Positions 55,785 to 59,883 of a stretch of 59,883 nucleotides of DNA are shown in pieces. The notes beneath the pieces were generated by a model that saw only the letters and a list, made by a program, of their open reading frames with translations, made no database searches and was not told where the DNA came from. Positions within the stretch are counted from its first letter, which is position 1, and every line of letters starts with the position of its first letter. The position numbers were made by a program, and so were the translations under genes. Source of the stretch: Marinitoga litoralis (GTDB taxonomy: Bacteria > Thermotogota > Thermotogae > Petrotogales > Petrotogaceae); NCBI RefSeq assembly GCF_016908145.1, contig NZ_JAFBDI010000011.1, forward strand, positions 1 through 59,883, in the 5' to 3' direction.

Positions 55785-56855
55785 CTATATCTCAAGATTT
55801 TCTAGTTTTTCACCAAGATCCCATTCTACTAATTTATCTATTATTTCATCTAAATCTCCTTCAAGTATAAAATTAAGTCTATATGAAGTAAAACCTATTC
55901 TGTGATCAGTTACTCTATTTTGTGGGAAATTGTATGTTCTTATCTTTTCGCTTCTTTCTCCAGTACCAATTTGTGAACGCCTTTGTGATACCAATTTTTC
56001 TTGTTGTTTTCTTAAAGCTTCTTCGTATAATTTGGCTCTTAAAATTGACATTGCAGCTTCTTTATTTTGATGTTGTGATCTTTCATTTTGACATGTAACA
56101 ACTATACCAGTAGGTTCATGTACTATTCTAACTGCAGATTCAGTTTTATTAACATGTTGTCCTCCGGCACCTCCTGCTCTATATGTGTCTATTCTCAAAT
56201 CTTTTGGATCAATCTTTACATCTACATCTGTTGCTTCTGGTAAAACAGCTACTGTTGCAGTAGAAGTATGTATTCTACCACCAGATTCTGTAACTGGTAC
56301 TCTTTGGACTCTGTGAACACCGCTTTCATATTTTAATCTTCCGAAAACACCTTTACCTTTAATTTTAATAACAGCATTTTTTGTTCCTCCAATACCAGTA
56401 TCACTAAGTTCTAATACTTCATGTTTCCAACCGTTATTTTCTGCATATTTTAAATACATTCTCATTAAATCAGAAGCAAATAACGCAGCTTCTTCTCCAC
56501 CGGTTCCAGCTCTTATTTCCATGATGATATTTCTTTCATTTATTTCATTTCCTGGTATTAATAAGCTTAAAATATCAATATTTAATTTCTTTATGGTCTT
56601 TTCAGCTTCCTCTAACATTTTATTATATTCTTCTTCATCTATAGCTTCTTCTTGTTTTAATAAATGTATAGTTTCTTTATCTTCTAAAGCTCTTTCTAAT
56701 TCGATGAATAAATCTCTAAGAGTAGATAATCTATTGTGTTCTTTACCTAAATTTTGTAATAATTCTAAATCAGAGGTTACTTCGCTATCTGAAAGTTTTA
56801 CTTCTACCTCTTTTAATTTATCTAAAATCTTATCTTTAAACGATAAAATATCCAT
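55785..56855 (-). CDS. prfA: Peptide chain release factor 1
   Basis: Recognises UAA and UAG. 356 aa. The codon-recognition motif is P187-V188-T189 in [13 protein letters not shown] (RF1 type, where RF2 has SPF), and the catalytic GGQ is at 231-233 in [22 protein letters not shown] precedes the ATG. First gene of a prfA-RidA fusion-thrS operon. Confidence 0.97.
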   Translation of the reverse strand: MDILSFKDKILDKLKEVEVKLSDSEVTSDLELLQNLGKEHNRLSTLRDLFIELERALEDKETIHLLKQEEAIDEEEYNKMLEEAEKTIKKLNIDILSLLIPGNEINERNIIMEIRAGTGGEEAALFASDLMRMYLKYAENNGWKHEVLELSDTGIGGTKNAVIKIKGKGVFGRLKYESGVHRVQRVPVTESGGRIHTSTATVAVLPEATDVDVKIDPKDLRIDTYRAGGAGGQHVNKTESAVRIVHEPTGIVVTCQNERSQHQNKEAAMSILRAKLYEEALRKQQEKLVSQRRSQIGTGERSEKIRTYNFPQNRVTDHRIGFTSYRLNFILEGDLDEIIDKLVEWDLGEKLENLEI

Positions 56856-56882
56856 ACAAACACTCCTTATTCTTTTTTTGGT

Positions 56883-56891
56883 ATTATATCA
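56883..56891 (-). promoter_or_regulatory. Extended -10 promoter of prfA
   Basis: On the minus strand TGATATAAT (TGnTATAAT form) 28 bases before the prfA ATG, at the end of the upstream permease gene. Confidence 0.55.
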
Positions 56892-56907
56892 TATTTTCAT
56901 AATATCT

Positions 56908-58446
56908 TCAATTTTCTTTGTTTAAAAAATTAGAAATATTAAATATTATAAATATTATTAGAATAGTTAAAGATGCTAAAGCTTGGCTTTCTAAATAATA
57001 TCTAGCATTTGATAATGAATAATTAATATTTGAAATTAATGGGAAATAATCCATAGATTGCATGGTATATGAAATAGTAAATTCCCCAAATATTATTGCG
57101 AATATTTGCAAAAATACTGCAATCAATGTATTTCTTAATATCGGAAACTCTATGTATATAAATAATTTTAAAGTGTTAGCCCCATCAATTTTTGCGGCTT
57201 CTAAAATTGAATAATCAAAAGATAAAACTCTTTGTTGTAAAAAGGTATAAGCTAAAGGTACTGAAATAATAATATACCCTATTGCTAAAAGAATATAATA
57301 AGGTATAGAATAATTAATATTTAGATATAATAATCCCATAGCTAAAAATGCTGAAGAAATGCCCATAGAAGAAATTATTGAAATATTAGAGATTATCACA
57401 TCTTTATGATTTCTAATGTTTCTTAAAATTATATAAGTTAATGTTACTACTAATAAACTTACTATAGTAGATATTAATATTGTATTGTAAAATGATTTAA
57501 TAATAGGATAATATGAATTTATTTCTTTTGAGAAAAGATTTATAAACCCTTTTAAAGTAAATCTATTATTTATAAAATCATAAAATCCGGAAAATGTTCC
57601 TGTAAAGACAATTGAATATTCGAATATTAGATAAAAAATAGAAAAAACATATACAAAAATGTTGTTTTTTTCTGTATATTTTTCCTCTATAGTCATTTCG
57701 TATATCTTTGGTATTGATATGATATAATTCATTATTAGTAAAATGATAAATTGTATGATAGCATAAGTTAAAGCTTTTGAAAAGTCTAAAGAACTTCTTA
57801 AAGTAGTAAAAATAGCAACTTCAAAAGTAGAATATTTTATACCTCCTAAAGAAAGTACAATTGCAAAACTTACAAAGGAGTATGTAAAAACTAAAAAGGA
57901 TGCTTTTAAAATAGCTGGTAAAATTATGGGTAATTTAATTGTTTTGAAAATATTCCATTTATTAGAGCCATCTATAATAGCATTTTCTATATAATTTTTC
58001 GGAATAGCCTTTAATGAATCAGATATGTATTTAACGAAAATAGGTGAATTGTAAAAAGAATGTGCTAAAATAATAGCTATTAAAGAGTATAATATATTTA
58101 TATTAATTATTTTGCTTATAATTCCATTTGATCCATATACTAGTGAAAAAGCTATGATGGTTGGAATAGGCGGAAAGAAAAATGGAATAAAAAATGAGTT
58201 TTCTAATATTTTACTTAAATAATTATTATTATTTGCCACATATAATGATGGGAATAATGCTATAATAAAAGAAATAATAACTGATAATGTTGATTGCAAT
58301 AAAGTGTATTTTAAGATTCTTAAAGTTCTACTTTTAAAAAGTATTTCCATTAAATCTTTAAAATCAAAATAATTTATAATTAATTCTCCTATTGGAATTA
58401 GCCATAATGCTAAAAAAATAATAATAAAAAAATATAATTTTCTCAT
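56908..58446 (-). CDS. Two-domain ABC permease (ThiP/FbpB-like)
   Basis: 512 aa with about twelve membrane segments and two BPD_transp_1 units, each with an EAA-type loop: IENAIIDGSNKWNIFKTIKL in the first and LEAAKIDGANTLKLFIYIEF in the second. Such fused permeases serve importers for thiamine, ferric iron, or small anions (ThiP, FbpB type). No binding protein or ATPase gene is adjacent in the window, so the substrate is not known. ATG with AGGAGG. The start is only 29 bases from the divergent phosphatase gene. Confidence 0.85.
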   Translation of the reverse strand: MRKLYFFIIIFLALWLIPIGELIINYFDFKDLMEILFKSRTLRILKYTLLQSTLSVIISFIIALFPSLYVANNNNYLSKILENSFFIPFFFPPIPTIIAFSLVYGSNGIISKIININILYSLIAIILAHSFYNSPIFVKYISDSLKAIPKNYIENAIIDGSNKWNIFKTIKLPIILPAILKASFLVFTYSFVSFAIVLSLGGIKYSTFEVAIFTTLRSSLDFSKALTYAIIQFIILLIMNYIISIPKIYEMTIEEKYTEKNNIFVYVFSIFYLIFEYSIVFTGTFSGFYDFINNRFTLKGFINLFSKEINSYYPIIKSFYNTILISTIVSLLVVTLTYIILRNIRNHKDVIISNISIISSMGISSAFLAMGLLYLNINYSIPYYILLAIGYIIISVPLAYTFLQQRVLSFDYSILEAAKIDGANTLKLFIYIEFPILRNTLIAVFLQIFAIIFGEFTISYTMQSMDYFPLISNINYSLSNARYYLESQALASLTILIIFIIFNISNFLNKEN

Positions 58447-58475
58447 AGTATCCTCCTAAAGAAAGGGGTAAAAAA

Positions 58476-59600
58476 ATGAAAAAGGTATTAATATTTTATA
58501 TGGTCTTAATAAGTAGTATGTTGTTGGCAAAATTTATTTGGCCACCATACTTAACTAATCAAGGTGAAACTTATGCTACTATTAATTTTAAAACATTAGA
58601 TGAAAATATTCAAGTAAATTTATATGAAAATGATGTTTTATTTAAATCAATTGATAATTTATCTCCTGGATTAGTTCATGTTAAATTCAATGATTTAAAA
58701 CCAGCAACAAAGTATTATTTCGAAGTAAAAACAAATGATGACTATTATAAAGGGTATTTTTATACTAAGGATAATACAAAAACTTTAAGATTTATTGTAT
58801 ATGGTGATACAAGATATTATGATAAACAACATAAAATGATAGTTGATAAAATAATTGAAGAAAAGCCGGAATTTGTTTTAAATGTGGGAGATTTAGTTGA
58901 AAATGGTAATGAATTAAGATATTGGAATAATTTTTTTAATATAATTAAAGGCCTTAATGCTTTTTATTATCCAGTATTAGGAAATCATGAAAGAAATTCA
59001 AAAAATTATTATGAAGCTTTTGATTTACCAGAAGGTGGAGGAGATTATGGGAAAAGATGGTATAGTTTCTCATACGGTAATAATCATTTTATTATTTTAG
59101 ATACAACAAATATTTCAACTGATTCCGATTTATTTTATGAACAAACAAATTGGATGATAAATGAGTTTGAAAATAATAAGGAAAAAAATTTTTTTGTTTT
59201 TTATCATTATCCATTTTGGAATAACTCTTCAGTTTCATGGAGAAGGCAATTTGATAAGTTAGAAAATGCATGGAGACCTATTTTTGAAAAATACAATGTA
59301 AAACTTGTTTTTAATGGTCATATTCATGCATATGAAAGATTTGAAAAAAATGGAATAACTTATATTACAACAGGTGGAGGCGGAGCACCATTTGATCCGG
59401 GAGCAAAAAAAGATATATTACCTCATACAAAAAAATATGTATATGGAGTTTTAGAATATGTTTTAGTTGAAGTAAGTGCAGAAAAAATAAGAGTAATAGT
59501 TAAAGGGGTTGGAGAATCAAAAGACTTTGATGTTAGAAAAGCTGAAAAAATAGATAGAATGTTGGATTATATAGAGATACCTTTGAATAAAGGTTATTAA
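58476..59600 (+). CDS. Secreted metallophosphoesterase with N-terminal FnIII-like domain (purple acid phosphatase-like)
   Basis: 374 aa. Signal peptide (VLIFYMVLISSMLLA), a short fibronectin III-like domain (about 25-100: ATINFKTLDENIQVNLYEND; LKPATKYYFEVKTNDDYYKG) and a calcineurin-like phosphoesterase domain with the metal motifs YGDTRYY, VGDLVENG, GNHE, YHYPFW and GHIHAYER. The arrangement matches bacterial purple-acid-phosphatase-like enzymes that remove phosphate from organic monoesters outside the cytoplasm. GGGG precedes the ATG. A TATAAT at 58433-58438 inside the divergent permease gene may be its -10. Confidence 0.88.
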   Translation: MKKVLIFYMVLISSMLLAKFIWPPYLTNQGETYATINFKTLDENIQVNLYENDVLFKSIDNLSPGLVHVKFNDLKPATKYYFEVKTNDDYYKGYFYTKDNTKTLRFIVYGDTRYYDKQHKMIVDKIIEEKPEFVLNVGDLVENGNELRYWNNFFNIIKGLNAFYYPVLGNHERNSKNYYEAFDLPEGGGDYGKRWYSFSYGNNHFIILDTTNISTDSDLFYEQTNWMINEFENNKEKNFFVFYHYPFWNNSSVSWRRQFDKLENAWRPIFEKYNVKLVFNGHIHAYERFEKNGITYITTGGGGAPFDPGAKKDILPHTKKYVYGVLEYVLVEVSAEKIRVIVKGVGESKDFDVRKAEKIDRMLDYIEIPLNKGY

Positions 59601-59621
59601 AATAATTTAAAAATAGATACA

Positions 59622-59649
59622 TTGATATTTAACATAAACTGTATATAAT
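59622..59649 (+). promoter_or_regulatory. Promoter of the tRNA-Ala gene
   Basis: TTGATA (59622-59627), 16-bp spacer and TATAAT (59644-59649), 13 bases before the tRNA 5' end. Confidence 0.7.
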
Positions 59650-59662
59650 ATTTTTACGGTTT

Positions 59663-59738
59663 GGGGTCGTGGCGCAGCTGGGAGCGCGCTACCATGGCAC
59701 GGTAGAGGTCGTGGGTTCAAGTCCCATCGACTCCACCA
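59663..59738 (+). tRNA. tRNA-Ala (anticodon GGC)
   Basis: A full cloverleaf of 76 bases: acceptor GGGGTCG/CGACTCC with one G-U pair, D arm GCGC/GCGC, anticodon stem CTACC/GGTAG around ATGGCAC with anticodon GGC, T arm GTGGG/CCCAT with TTCAAGT loop, and encoded CCA end (59736-59738). GGC reads GCC and GCU alanine codons. Confidence 0.97.
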
Positions 59739-59745
59739 TAAAAAA

Positions 59746-59815
59746 TAGCCTTGGTTCAAGGCTACAGATTGTAGACAAACCCCATCCCGGTATAGCCAAG
59801 GATGGGGTATTTTTT
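59746..59815 (+). terminator. Double hairpin and terminator after tRNA-Ala
   Basis: TAGCCTTG (59746-59753), loop GTT and CAAGGCTA (59757-59764) form a perfect eight-pair hairpin. Further on CCCCATCC (59780-59787), a 12-base loop and GGATGGGG (59800-59807) are followed by TATTTTTTT, an intrinsic terminator. Between them CTAC and GTAG can pair as an alternative. The remaining bases to 59883 are AT-rich with no gene seen. Confidence 0.7.
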
Positions 59816-59883
59816 TGAGAAATATTGGAAATTTTTAAGTATTTTTATGAATTTTTTCATAAAATAATGCAATATTGGAGAAA

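Overview
The window is a low-GC (visibly about 28-30% G+C) bacterial chromosome segment that looks like Thermotogae, most probably order Petrotogales and a Marinitoga-like genus. The reasons are a CheY nearly the same as the Thermotoga protein (VDDAAFMRM, SAMGQQAMVIEA), a CheD with Cys27 and His44, the chemotaxis/flagellar export order cheA-cheW-cheY-fliOPQR-flhB-flhA-flhF-flhG-PilZ-cheC-cheD-fliA, and marine-type beta-glucan use. The genus is inferred from recalled family knowledge, not from a search.

Layout. 1-112: 3' end of a 5S rRNA with its terminator. 148-3048: mfd. 3079-20035: a single minus-strand run, probably one operon (DUF3783 protein, glgX, cinA, cheA, cheW, cheY, fliO, fliP, fliQ, fliR, flhB, flhA, flhF, flhG, PilZ protein, cheC, cheD, small membrane protein, fliA, 99-aa protein), starting at a promoter that overlaps the divergent promoter of a response-regulator/HD-GYP gene (20195-21574). 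21602-24000: pfkA-pyk. 24164-28988: a complete glycine cleavage operon (gcvT, gcvH, gcvPA, gcvPB) framed by a DUF2007 gene and a YciI gene. 29026-30750: ABC exporter. 30852-32348: strong promoter, 39-codon ORF, and an MFS exporter gene broken by an in-frame TGA. 32387-48272: a minus-strand beta-1,3-glucan (laminarin-type) locus with two solute-binding proteins, two permease pairs, a NHL/TPR/Yip1 membrane protein, a DUF5696 protein, laminarinase, LacI repressor and GH3 beta-glucosidase, all apparently run from one promoter with a 16-bp palindromic operator between -35 and -10. 48455-53394: a 362-bp duplicated thrS 3' end flanking a large surface lipoprotein gene. 53039-56855: prfA, a membrane-RidA fusion and thrS. 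56908-59600: two-domain ABC permease and divergent secreted phosphatase. 59663-59738: tRNA-Ala(GGC).

How the genes work together. The chemotaxis and flagellar export genes form a motility operon that includes its own sigma-28 factor, c-di-GMP-related genes (PilZ protein and the divergent HD-GYP) and receptor adaptation (CheC/CheD). The glucan locus would import and hydrolyse oligosaccharides that feed the nearby pfkA-pyk glycolytic pair; no import ATPase is in the window, so a shared one must be elsewhere.

The most unusual points are: (1) a 4.58-kb unit bounded by 99%-identical thrS 3' ends, with all three differences synonymous, which looks like an integrase-less Campbell-type insertion that leaves thrS intact; (2) cinA has no ATG/GTG/TTG start and appears to start at ATT behind a good Shine-Dalgarno, with mfd possibly similar; (3) a four-TM/RidA fusion protein; (4) a two-permease-pair glucan transport locus with DUF5696 and Yip1-domain partners; (5) the nonsense-interrupted MFS gene behind a small ORF and a repeat-studded promoter.
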